A stretch of DNA of 64,000 nucleotides from assembly GCA_018340375.1 (NCBI GenBank), contig JAFFJZ010000006.1, forward strand, positions 26,542,001 through 26,606,000, in the 5' to 3' direction. How positions within the stretch are numbered: position 1 is the stretch's first letter; each line of letters opens with the position of its first letter. Position numbers and translations under genes: made by a program. This DNA comes from Gonatopus flavifemur (lineage: Eukaryota > Arthropoda > Insecta > Hymenoptera > Dryinidae). The notes under the pieces are model-generated. The model was not told where the DNA came from, did not search any database, and saw nothing but the letters and a program-made list of their open reading frames with translations. Positions 48,110 through 58,515 of this stretch are shown piece after piece.

Positions 48110-51100
48110 TCTCCGTTTGATTCATAACCCAAGCTGCGAGAATCTTTTATTTGGGAATTTATGTACACGAAGCTACACGTCCTTTACTCTCCTTTCTTAA
48201 CGTTTGTTAATGGATTCATATATCATCATCGATATCCACGCTTTTCTTTCCTCAACTCTCGATCGGGTATCGAATGTTTGCAGGAAAAACTTTTACAGCT
48301 GTTGTTGCTTTTTACAAGTGGTTGGCTTATACGGGGGATAATCTTTATAGGAAAAGTTGAGGATCATAGGTTTGAGAATATTGTATCACGTAGGGGATGG
48401 CAATAGTCTATAAGCTCGAGACTTTCCAAGTGCAGCACTTTATATATTTTTCCGAGACAGCAGGAAATTTGAAAATTTCATTAAAGAGTCGAAATTACTT
48501 CCTCCGGAAACGGCAACGTGCAGAAGAAGAAGAAGAAGAAAAAGGAGATAGTGGGGGACGTCTTCCTCATTGCCATGACCGAGGATTTTTACGATTCTAA
48601 ACCTAATTGAAGCTGGAACCCTCAAATTTGTTGGAATGTGATGAGATTAGCGTCAAATGAATTTTTCATTCTACGTGAAATAATCGCGCACTCGAAGGGC
48701 TTCGTATTTTCCCTTCCCTTGTTTCTCATTTGCGCAATGTATTCATGGGTTTTCATTTGGATGACGTGATTCCAAGTTATCACAATAGCCGGAGATGAAA
48801 GATATTTTTTCCAATTGTAATGAATTGTACTTTCTGTGAGAATAATTTCAATGATATTCGTTATATAGGTCCTGGCTAAATTGGATTCTTCGAATTTAAA
48901 AAATCTAAGGGAAATATTCGATATCAAAGATTCGCGTGTCACGAAATATGTAAATCACGAATACAAATGTTGCAAATCGTTTGCATAAAAATTAAATAAC
49001 ACTTCTACACAAAATTCTAATATCTGTGTAGAAGTCAATGAAAATCACACAAATCGTAATTAAAAATCGTCATTCCGGATCAGGATATAACTGTTATATC
49101 GATCTCATCAAAATTCGAGGTACACCGTGTTCTGTGTACAGCGTACCATGACACGATACATCATATTTGCAGTTCTGTGTCTATCACAATGTACGCGGTC
49201 CTACAATATGCATATCGTCATCGCTTGACTTCACTGTTTCAGATTAGCAATTCGATTTCAGCAAAGCTAGACAAGTCTGCCAAATGGTTATACATCATCC
49301 TGCGCAATATCGTGAGTATATAGACACAGGGAGTCAAAGGTAAAGCTGCTTTTCGGCAACGAAAGTTTATTGACCTGGAATCAAGTGCCAAGCACATGTA
49401 GAAGTATACCGCGTATGTACACCGACCATCAAGCAAGCCATGTGGAAAACCAGTCTTAAGCAACTCGAAATTAGACGATGAGACAAGTTCCGTTCTGAGA
49501 TGTATCTAATTATTTGCGAGCCTAGGATTATAGTAATTAACTTAACAGGTTTCATAACAGGTCACGTTCCGATGAACCTAATTGCCTCCGAAGCGAACGA
49601 GATGCAGGGAGTGTATTTACATATGCTTTCATCCTCCTGCTCGATAATCTAACGATCTCTTCTATCGTTTATATTTTCACATTCGATCGCAACGATCCGC
49701 CATTTATTTATATAGAAGGTGAAAGATAATCCAAAAGAGGAAGAAAAACCTGTGAAAAATCATACAAGCTGTCCTTTATATTATATACGGTACACGAGGT
49801 GCTGAAAAAACGTGCCGAGAGCTTTCAAACCCACGAGTGAGTATCCACTTTTCTCTCACCCCAATATCAACAATAACAACGCTTTCTATATACGAAAGAG
49901 TAGGAATTGTTGGGTGATCATTTCTTACGAGACCCGCGCATTGTACAGCAGTTCCTCTCTGTTTTTCAAACATATAAATACCTGGGGCAGAAACTATTTT
50001 TCTTATTATTTCACTCCACGTGAGAGTGCAGTGGTCTCAAAATGTTTGGATTACCCTGAAAAATGGGTTTCGATTGAAAAAATAAAGTTGGAGGGTAAAC
50101 AAACTACGAACGCATCGCAATGATTCACATTAACGTTCAATACAGAAATGCTGTGTATATGGATCGACGGTGTATGGTTTTTTTTTATGAAATTTATATG
50201 AGGAATAATGTTTTCCACGCGAACATCCATTACTCTTCTCCCAAAGGTCACGCTGGAATTATGTGGGAATCAATTTTTCAAATATTCCCGATACATCAGA
50301 GATATTCATGATTGTGCTGGAGCGACGTTAAAACGACGGTATGTGGACACGGGCAATGAAAATTCCATATCCCCTGCGTGATTTGATTACAAACGATTTC
50401 TATTCTTCGAATGGAATCTTCGGAAATGAATTTCCGTACCTCGATTCGGGGATGAAATTTTATCTACTTTTTACTACTAATTTGCTGTGACAGCAATCTT
50501 CGAGAAACAAAGATATAAAATTTCAAGACGAATCGTATAAATGAACACTTCATTCGATTGCTTCGATAATATTCTTTATTCAACGCCGAACAGTCGGGGG
50601 AAAATTTCCCTATAAATGTTCGAATGTGAATCATTCAGATCCATTTCCCCCGTCCAGCCTCTTTTGAATGTAATAATTATTTTTCATGAATACAAAAACG
50701 AAGAACGCGAATAATATTTATTTTATTTTTCAATCGAATTTTTTTTCTGTGTGGATTATGACGATATGAGATCTCCTGAACATTTTTTTCAGACTTTGAT
50801 CCGTGAAAGTATATATGAATACCTATATAGCTCGTATTCGAATGCATGCGAATCGCTTTCCGCGGTAGGTACGAAGAGAATTTCATTATACATCATCAGA
50901 ACGGTAGATCGTACTAAAACCAACGTTATTTGCATGCTTTGAACTTCTTCAATCCCCTCCTGCTTCTTTATATTTTATCGGGATGGGTGGATGAGATCCG
51001 GTAGCTAACGCTAACACTCATCAATTATGTAAATCAGAGAATAATTTATCGAACTTCTCTGATAATTAGACAAGCGATACAAGCGGCACTCTACTCCGGA

Positions 51101-51549
51101 TACCACGCTAAAGGTACAATTTCGTGGATTTCTTCCTTCTTTCTATTCAATCTCGAAGCTATTTGAGTAAACGCATTATTTGCACAGTGTATTATCTCCT
51201 CGTAAATTTCATCGAGTAAAGTAGAGGGTCACGGGGATATACAGTATATATATATGATATAGTCGCGGATAACAGAGGAGGTCTTTAATTTTATACAACA
51301 GAGATATCTATCCATATTCGGGAACCAGCTTTATTGTTCATTGCTCCTTTGGAAGAAGAAGCTTGGTGATCGGTTTTTTGATTCGATAAATCTTTCTTGC
51401 ACCAATAAAAACTCCCCAGAATACAGGAGAACAAATCCCGGAACGAAATTTCGTGTCATGCTATCGCGGCAAATCTTTTTTGCTAACCTAGTGGAAAATT
51501 CGCTGCCACGGCTATCTGGGTCGTCGAGAGAGCAAAACATGATTAACTA
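46141..51549. other. Long non-coding stretch, no firm gene
   Basis: About 5.4 kb. A pure (TC)n tract lies at 48066-48105 and a (GAA)n run at about 48525-48541. Region 47590-47900 is T/C-rich then GC-richer, and unique-looking. A 69-bp splice-bounded open frame at 49243-49311 is noted under findings but is not supported enough to annotate. No protein family is recognised elsewhere. Confidence 0.4.
48066..48105 (+). repeat. (TC)n microsatellite
   Basis: About 20 uninterrupted ct dinucleotides followed by ccctctctcc. Confidence 0.95.
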
Positions 51550-51689
51550 AAACAGCGAATTTTGTGGCTGAATTAGCAAAATTTTCACTATGCAGAATGG
51601 GGAACAAATTTTCCTGGAGGAGTTTCGCTGAAAAAGGTGTTCAAGAAAAACAGATTTCGCTGCATATCAATGCAGCCTTCTAAAATCAG

Positions 51690-51860
51690 GCTCTCGGTAA
51701 GCAAGGTCCGGGATATCGAGACCATCCCTTAACCCTGGTACAAATTTCTCCGATTGAAAAGTGGCTCTATCCGGGCCCAGACCACCCTAATCAGGGCCTG
51801 AACGGAGCTCGAAATGGGCTGATTCGCACACCCAGGGAAAAAACTGGTAAAATTTACATC
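51690..51860. repeat. GGGCCTG-word segment
   Basis: Contains aaccctggtacaaatttctc, tatccgggcccagacc and cagggcctgaacgg, and ends cacacccagggaaaaaactg. Member of the same loose repeat superfamily as 44700-44910. Confidence 0.45.
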
Positions 51861-52037
51861 TTATTGAATAAATATATGGATGATTGAGAATTTGGTGCAA
51901 GCGACGACAATTTTAGTTGATTTTACAACAACGCATGTGAAATATACCATAGCTGAAGTGCATCTTACTTTCCCTGCGGTGGAATTAGCTAAAATTGTAG
52001 CAACTCGCATTACATTTTTGAATCGTTCATATATTTA

Positions 52038-53327
52038 CGAGGATGGATTGATAAGTTTCCGGCCTGACCAAGAAAAACAACGTTTTTAAGAATTTTTTTT
52101 TTTTATTTCTCAACATAATCTCCTCCAAGGCTGATACATTTCTCATAGCGGTGTTCTAGTCTAGTAATGCCATCTCTATAGACTGATTCGTCAAGCTCCT
52201 CAAAATACTCATTTACAGCTTCGATTACTTCTTCATTGTCCGCAAATCTCTTACCGCCAAGCCATTTTTTGAGGTTAGGAAACAGATAATAGTCACTCGG
52301 GGCTAGGTCTGGAGAGTAGGGAGGGTGCGGCATTAATTCAAACTTCAGATCGTTGATTTTAGCCATCGCAACGATTGACGTGTGCGCTGGTGCGTTATCG
52401 TGATGAAACAAGATTTTTTTCTTCGCCAGATGAGGTCGTTTAATTTTCACTTCGTGGCTCAAACGTTGCAATAAGTCTGCGTAGTATTGACCAGTGATAG
52501 TTTTACCCTTTTCAAGGTAATCAATGTATATAATACCTCTTGCATCCCAAAAAACAGTAGCCATAACCTTGTTCGCCGAAAAAATTGTTTTTGCCTTCTT
52601 TGGAGTTGGTTCCCCTGGTCCAATCCACTGTTTAGACTGTTCTTTGGTTTCAGGAGTGTAGTGGTGGACCCAAGTTTCGTCAACGGTTACGAATCGACGC
52701 AAAAATTCGCTTGGATTACGCTTATACAACGCCAAATTGGCGGTAGAAATGTTCTTTCGAATCAATTTTTGGTCGACTGTTAGCAAACGCGGCACCCATC
52801 TTGCACAGAGCTTTTCCATATACAAATGTTGGTGCAAAATATTTTGTACACGTTCATATGACATCTTACAGGTCTCAGCTATCTCACGAACTTTTAATCT
52901 GCGATCTTTCAGCACTATTTGATGGATTTTTTCGATCATATCTGGAGTTGTGACCTCAATGGGGCGTCCTGAGCGAGGCTCATCAGAGGTGCTCACGACC
53001 CTTTTAAACTCGGAAACCCACTGCTTAACGGTTGAATATGATGGGGAGGATGTCCCCAGTGTTGAGTCCATCTCTTCTTTAATTTCCTTCGGCGTTAACC
53101 CCTTCAAATGAAAGTATTTGATGACAGCACGATTTTCCAGCTTTTCCATTTTTACGAAAAACACAGAGGCGTCTTGGTTAGCGTGCTCTCAAAACTAAAC
53201 TAACATGGCGATCGGACTGAAACTATAGCTACAAGCTATCTAAGGATGGTACTATAGAACGCCACCTCAAGGTAGGCCTAGTGGCGCCATCTCTTGGTCA
53301 GGCCGGAAACTTATCAATCCACCCTCG
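52038..53327 (-). mobile_element. Full-length mariner transposon, copy 1
   Basis: 1290 bp, bounded by inverted ends (cgaggatggattgataagtt on the left; complement of cgagggtggattgataagtt on the right) with a single mismatch. TA is duplicated at 52036-52037 and 53328-53329. It carries one intact transposase gene on the minus strand. It differs from copy 2 (58516-59809) by few substitutions and small indels, including one base in the A/T-run after the stop codon. Immediately to the right, one base after the TA, begins a TTAA-flanked element. Confidence 0.97.
52103..53149 (-). CDS. Mariner transposase, copy 1 (348 aa)
   Basis: A DDE-family cut-and-paste transposase that binds the 36-bp ends, excises the element and inserts it at TA. 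The start is taken as the ATG at 53149 (MEKLENRAVI); an upstream GTG in the same frame is not a plausible eukaryotic start. The length of 348 residues is normal for mariner. Residues 1-110 form two helix-turn-helix DNA-binding parts joined by a GRP segment (PRSGRPIE). The linker motif WVPRLL corresponds to the family WVPHEL. The catalytic triad is complete: Asp in VTVDETW (about 157), in HHDNAPAH (251) and in PDLAPSDYY (286), the last two 34 residues apart (D,D34D). Compared with copy 2 it lacks one residue around 50-51 (KRVVS instead of KKGRVS), because of a one-base and a two-base deletion that together keep the frame. Other differences include K/E, E/G and S/F changes. Looks coding-competent; activity unknown. 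Confidence 0.96.
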   Translation of the reverse strand: MEKLENRAVIKYFHLKGLTPKEIKEEMDSTLGTSSPSYSTVKQWVSEFKRVVSTSDEPRSGRPIEVTTPDMIEKIHQIVLKDRRLKVREIAETCKMSYERVQNILHQHLYMEKLCARWVPRLLTVDQKLIRKNISTANLALYKRNPSEFLRRFVTVDETWVHHYTPETKEQSKQWIGPGEPTPKKAKTIFSANKVMATVFWDARGIIYIDYLEKGKTITGQYYADLLQRLSHEVKIKRPHLAKKKILFHHDNAPAHTSIVAMAKINDLKFELMPHPPYSPDLAPSDYYLFPNLKKWLGGKRFADNEEVIEAVNEYFEELDESVYRDGITRLEHRYEKCISLGGDYVEK

Positions 53328-53334
53328 TACTTAA

Positions 53335-54024
53335 GGGGCTCGAACACTGTAAACTGCGATTTTTCATATGATTTTGATTTTATTGATTAAAAAAAAACAG
53401 ACGTTCCGATTTACATGAAACTCTACACATATGTTAATAAATGTTCAAATTATCGAAGAAAATTTTTTTTTCTTGGCGGCCATCTTTGTATTCTGTAGCT
53501 GATCCACAATGGCGCGTTTTTAAAATGACCCCTGTCGCGTTGACAGCAAATCAGCAAAACGGAGCCTCCTAGAGCAAAAAACAAAAAAGATTCTTGAAAT
53601 ATACATTACTGGCTACTGTTTGACTTATGAGATTTCAAAAATATTGATTAGAAAAAAAATGGCGACTGTTTGAAGAAGAAGTTTTTTTTTTCGCGTAAAA
53701 TTTTGCACTAAATTATTTATAAAAAAAAAAGTTTGGCATATTTCAAAATACGGCTACGTCGAGCAGAAGCGACACTATTCCCGAATAGAATGCAATTTAA
53801 ATCAGGTCTATCGGATAAAAACTTTTCCAGTTATTAAAACATGGTTTCGAGATAATCACGTTTTGAGTTTTGAAAGGGGCTGAAAAAAAAAATAATCTTT
53901 TTTTGATAATTTAAACATTTATTAACATATGTGTAAAGTTTCATGTAAATCGGAACGTCTGTTTTTTTTTAATAAATAAAATAAAAATCATATGAAAAAT
54001 CGCAGTTTACAGTGTTCGGGCCCC
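53335..54024. mobile_element. 690-bp TTAA-flanked element with about 135-bp inverted arms
   Basis: The left arm starts ggggctcgaacactgtaaac. The right arm is its complement, ending gtttacagtgttcgggcccc. Arms of about 135 bp are over 90 percent complementary. TTAA lies at both borders (53331-53334 and 54025-54028). No coding inside. Likely a piggyBac-mobilised non-autonomous element. Confidence 0.88.
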
Positions 54025-54028
54025 TTAA

Positions 54029-54240
54029 GGGCATTCATCAGAGGCAAAGTTACTAGATCTCTCCCCCCAGTTTTCTCAACGATTAATGAATATAATCGAT
54101 TTTAATGAGAAGGTGCATCTTCTTAGCATATCAAAGAAAGTGCAGCTACTCTTGATTTTTCATTTTATTTGTTCGTTTCTGAGAAAACTGGGGGGGCGAT
54201 TTCGGAATCTAGTAACTTTTTGGGAAGGTGGTGAATGCCG
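54029..54240. mobile_element. 212-bp TTAA-flanked element sharing a TTAA with its neighbour
   Basis: Left end gggcattcatc, right end ggtgaatgccg, with inner complementary blocks aaagttactagat / atctagtaacttttt and ccccccagttttctca / tgagaaaactgggggg. TTAA at 54025-54028 (shared with the 690-bp element) and at 54241-54244. Half of this element recurs at about 41372-41420. Confidence 0.78.
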
Positions 54241-54244
54241 TTAA

Positions 54245-55705
54245 CAAGAGGTAGAATTTACAACCTTTTTTTCTCAGTGCATCTCTACCCGGGAATCTAA
54301 GCCTGCACGGGAGCACGTGTTGATATTGTATGACCGACCAGGGATTTTTGAGGAGTGTTATTTTGGAGTGAATTGGAATTCTTTTGAGAAATGATACCAA
54401 AAAAATCCTTAAATCGAGAAAATGAAGGCGGCCCTAGCAGTATCTCAAATCATCCATACAGCCTACGTGCCACTGGAACGTTTATGGGAGGTTTATAGAA
54501 CGTAGGAGAGGTTTTCTGAAAACCTCTGTGAAAAACATTGTGAAAATCTTCAAATTACTTGACGATTGATATAGATGCAGAAAGAATGATTACTTCCACA
54601 ATTTTTTTCATCACCAAGAAACACTTCCCATGAAGAAACAAAAAAAATTGTCCGATTGAAACCTCGTTTATTCATCAACGAATAAATTATCATTCTCTAT
54701 ATAATTATTCAAAGTTTTTATCTCTTTGACGAATGTTTATCTCGAGTTTTTCCGCTCAACGTGTTTGCCTCGGTGAAATTGAAAAGAAAAAAACTCTCTA
54801 CATTGTCCTCATTCAGCGTGCTTTTCTTCTTCTTCTTCTTCTTTTTCATTTTAAAAACTATTCAATATTTACACGTTAAATATTCAATATTCCCTCTCAA
54901 GGTGGCATGTTACGGAGAGATTTGAATAAGCCAATACGTTAGTCTGCTTACTCCCGGTACGAGGATGCACGTGCGATGTGTACATATTCAACACATTCAC
55001 CTGAGATGGATGGAAGGCACATTGGGATTCATGTATTGATATATCTGTACTATTATTCCTACAAATCCATTATCGCCTATTGAATTGTAACATCGGTTTT
55101 TCCGTGTAAAGTTCCGCAAACGTCGAGAACTTATTCTCTAGAATACTATGACTGTTCGTCATCGCTGAAGAAAATAATCAATTTCGTAACATTTCAAAGC
55201 TGATTTTGAAATCCCTGTTCTATACCGTACCAACAACGCCCGGGGCTCGTTTCGCGTACGAAGTTCCTTGCTCGCGACGTGTATCCGAATCGCAAAAGCG
55301 ATATCACATCACCTCTCCCGAAGTTAAGAAAATCAAACTAAGGAGGTAAGGGATGCTACTCCGATTGAAAGGAGAACCCTGTGATTCTGACTGAAAAGCT
55401 CATCAACGTGTGAGTCGATCAGATGATGATTGAGAAGAGTCTACCCTAGTAGAAATTATGATTGGAAATTAGATGAGCCTCAGCTAGTTTCTAGCTAGTT
55501 TTGTAAGCCTGTGCCCATCCAGATGTCCCAGGGAATTGCTAGAATGTTGTCACACCTTGACATGTAATCTCCAGTCAAGAACGTTGTGGGGGGTCATGAA
55601 ATTGTCTCAGTTTGTCTATGTTCTATGAGAATGAAGTTTAAAAACACGTAATAGGTTTGTAAATTCAGTAAAAGTTAGCTGAGCATGGACTGCGCGTTAT
55701 TTTGA
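54245..55705. other. Non-coding, no gene seen
   Basis: AT-rich; a CTT run at about 54826-54843; boundary-like motifs ctctacccgggaatc (54283) and ctaccctagtagaaattatg (55441). No gene recognised. Confidence 0.4.
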
Positions 55706-55928
55706 TTTTTTTTTCTCGTTTTTGTTAACCCGATCTCTTTACGCTGCCAAGGCCAATTGGACCGGAGGAAGCGTACTTCCAGCCTAACCTACGCACTTTG
55801 GTTGATTTCCCCTTGCGCGGCATTACCTTTAGGGAGAAAGGCGGATTGATTAGTCAGGGATTCGAACCCCCAAGCCTGTCGGACATCCATGTCTGAAAGT
55901 AAGTGCGTTACCCCCTCAGCAACACTCT
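55706..55928 (-). repeat. tRNA-derived SINE
   Basis: Read on the minus strand it starts near 55928 with an A-box-like gttgctgagggggtaacgc (complement of 55905-55923). An exact B-box ggttcgaatcc follows (within 55858-55870). A tRNA-unrelated body of about 140 bases then runs to an A-rich tail (complement of the T-run 55706-55714). Pol III promoter layout plus body and tail is the classic SINE structure. Different head from the copy at 29245. Confidence 0.75.
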
Positions 55929-56289
55929 AAAAAAAGGCTACTTGCTGCAATCGGTTTCTTCTTACCACAAGTGGAAATTCCATTCAATATTTCATCAAAC
56001 GCATTTCGGATTCGCCGAAGAAGAATTTCTACTTATGGCAAATCCGCTTGTGAGAGGAAGATGTTAGATAGCATGAAGAAGACATTTTGGTTCTTTGTAA
56101 GAAGAAACTTTGTGGTCATTTTGAGGGACTCCAAAATTTGTTTATCTTCAAAATGTCTTGAATCGAAACGTTTCTGACACCTCCAAAAACCTGTGTCTGT
56201 TTGTCAACAAATAATCGAATTAAAATTCATTGTCATGATTCAATTGTGTTCCTCACATTTAGGGTTGATTTCCGTGTAGGTTACAGCTC
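55929..56289. other. Non-coding, no gene seen
   Basis: AT-rich interval between the SINE and the GGTTA/TTACC element. Nothing supportable recognised. Confidence 0.4.
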
Positions 56290-57190
56290 CCTTCCCTGGC
56301 GAATTCGAAATAACCCAAAAATTGGTTAGTTTTCGGTCATTTTGAGGTTCGGTTTGGTTCGAGTAATACTATGGGGAAAAAATGGTAATTCAAAGGTTTT
56401 TTACCAAAACATTACCGAAAAATAACGGTTGCTTTGTGCGCTTTTTGAACCAAAAACATTACCAAAAAAAACCGTTATACTTGAGTTGTATTTTGGTTGC
56501 ATTAGGGTTTCCGCATGGAGAACCGATTTTCTACCAACAAATAACCAAAAATATTCTCCACATCAATCAGGGATATCTGAAATAATTCAAAGTTAGAACC
56601 TGACGGAACGACCAAAAAATTACCAAAAATTAACCGTTATATTATGATTATATTTTGGTTGTATTTTGGTTGCATTAGGGTTTCCGTATCAAAAACCGAT
56701 TTTTTACCAACAAATAACCAAAAATATTCCCCATATCAATCAAGGATATCTGAAATATTTCAAAGTACGAACATGACTGAACGACCGAAAAATTACCAAA
56801 AAATAACCGTTATATTATGATTATATTTTGGTTGTATTTTGGTTTGGTTTGGTTTGGTTTGGTTTGATTTGGTTTGGTTTGTTTTGGTTGAAAACGGTTT
56901 CTCTTGAAAACGGTCAATTTTCGGTCACTTTCGTGAAAACGACCAAAACGTTACCGAAAAAAATTTCTGCCTAAATGGTTCAATTTTGGTTGTTCTATCA
57001 AAAATTACCTAAAATTTACCAATAAAATTCCTCTTGAAAACGGTCAATTTTCGGTCACTTTCGTGAAAATGACCAAAACGTTACCGAAATCAATCTCCTA
57101 CAACTTGGTAATTTTTTGGTAATCTTTTGGTTACAAAAGCGCGCAAAGCAACCGTTATTTTTCGGTTATTTTATGGTCATCTCAAAACCG
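56290..57190. mobile_element. 0.9-kb TTACCAAAA/GGTTATTTT element with inverted ends and internal tandem repeats
   Basis: Inverted sub-terminal blocks: accgaaaaataacggttgct with ttgtgcgctttt (about 56413-56445) against gcgcgcaaagcaaccgttat and ttttcggt (about 57139-57167). Inside are just over two units of a 173-bp direct repeat (starting near 56488, 56661 and 56834, each gtattttggttgcattaggg-like), then a (GGTTT)n tract at about 56841-56890, then two copies at a 130-bp period of ctcttgaaaacggtcaattt (56901 and 57031). No coding. Confidence 0.78.
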
Positions 57191-58440
57191 TCAGGGTTGG
57201 TTGGGAGGAACTTGTGTTTAAATGAATAAACGACAATTCATTTGACATTATCATTATTCAACATTGAAGATGATGAGTTGAGGAACATCAGATATTATTG
57301 AAAATCATCTTCCAATTCGATTCCTTATCTCAATATTTATGAAAATTCTTAATTGAAAGAATAGCTTGTTCGAAGTTATAACCTCAACTAATATATTTAT
57401 CACATCTCCCCACATACCCAAAAAGTTCAAAAAGAGTTCTTGACATTCTCTGTGTGCTGTATGGGAATCTGCTTTATGGGTTATATGTTTTAAAATCATA
57501 TATTACGATCCAAATTTTCATCAAACTCGAATAATATTATGATTAGTCAGCTTTTGAGAAATATATGTGGCAAAAAACGTGAAAAACTGATACATTGTTA
57601 TGTTGAATGATAAATTGTGTAATTTTTCAGAATAGAAATGAAACAGTATCAACTCATCTTCTTTCGATGTATTACTGTAGCGTTATCATTACATGATAAT
57701 TATAACCTCACGCATTTCTTGTGGAAAGTGTAGTTAATCTTTCCCTTGCAGTGTTCAAAATACCATGGAGTTGATAGAATATATAAATTACATACAATTT
57801 GAAATCCACTAAGGAAAAGAGGATTTTGAGTTATGTCAAGTGGATATTATTCTTCAGTTCAAATTGAGTATTTTTGGACTCAGTATGTGATAATTTTGTC
57901 GGAAACTGATTCTTCTTGATACAAGAAGGATAGTATTTCGCGCAAGAAGAATGAACCGAAGAAGCTGAACTTCTTGCAGGAAACATATTATTTTTTAGAG
58001 TGCATGGAGCCGGTTCTACGCGTTATTTAACCACTCGATTTTCATGTTGTATCTATCGTTCTATGTCAAAAGATTGTTATTGCTTCTCCAGGGTAACCTA
58101 GAGGGTTGATTCTAAACGAGAAGAGACGTGGGTCTTTGGCAATAAATTGATTCAATTTGTTAATCCGTGTTACGAGTTTGATGATTACAACATGTTTCAA
58201 GCACAATAATGTGCGCAAGTTATTGAGTTGGTGGATACGTTTTCCCAACAGTTGCTTTTGAATTTATTTCCATAAAATAATCCTGAGTGAAGCAAATTGA
58301 AACGTTGGAGCTTCCTTCTATTCCTCTGACCGCGTTGATGGACTGTCAATGTCACTATACGATCAGTTGACGCATGAAAAATCTAAAGTCAAATTGGTTG
58401 AAATGTGTTATCCAGTTGCCCCCATGTGGGGCCTAGTACA
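57191..58440. other. Non-coding, no gene seen
   Basis: AT-rich; no recognised repeat or gene. Confidence 0.4.
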
Positions 58441-58515
58441 TCTAGTACGTGGATGGTAAATGGGATGCCAAATTTCTACCAGGGTAGTTGTTTGAAATAT
58501 GGATATAACGATCTA

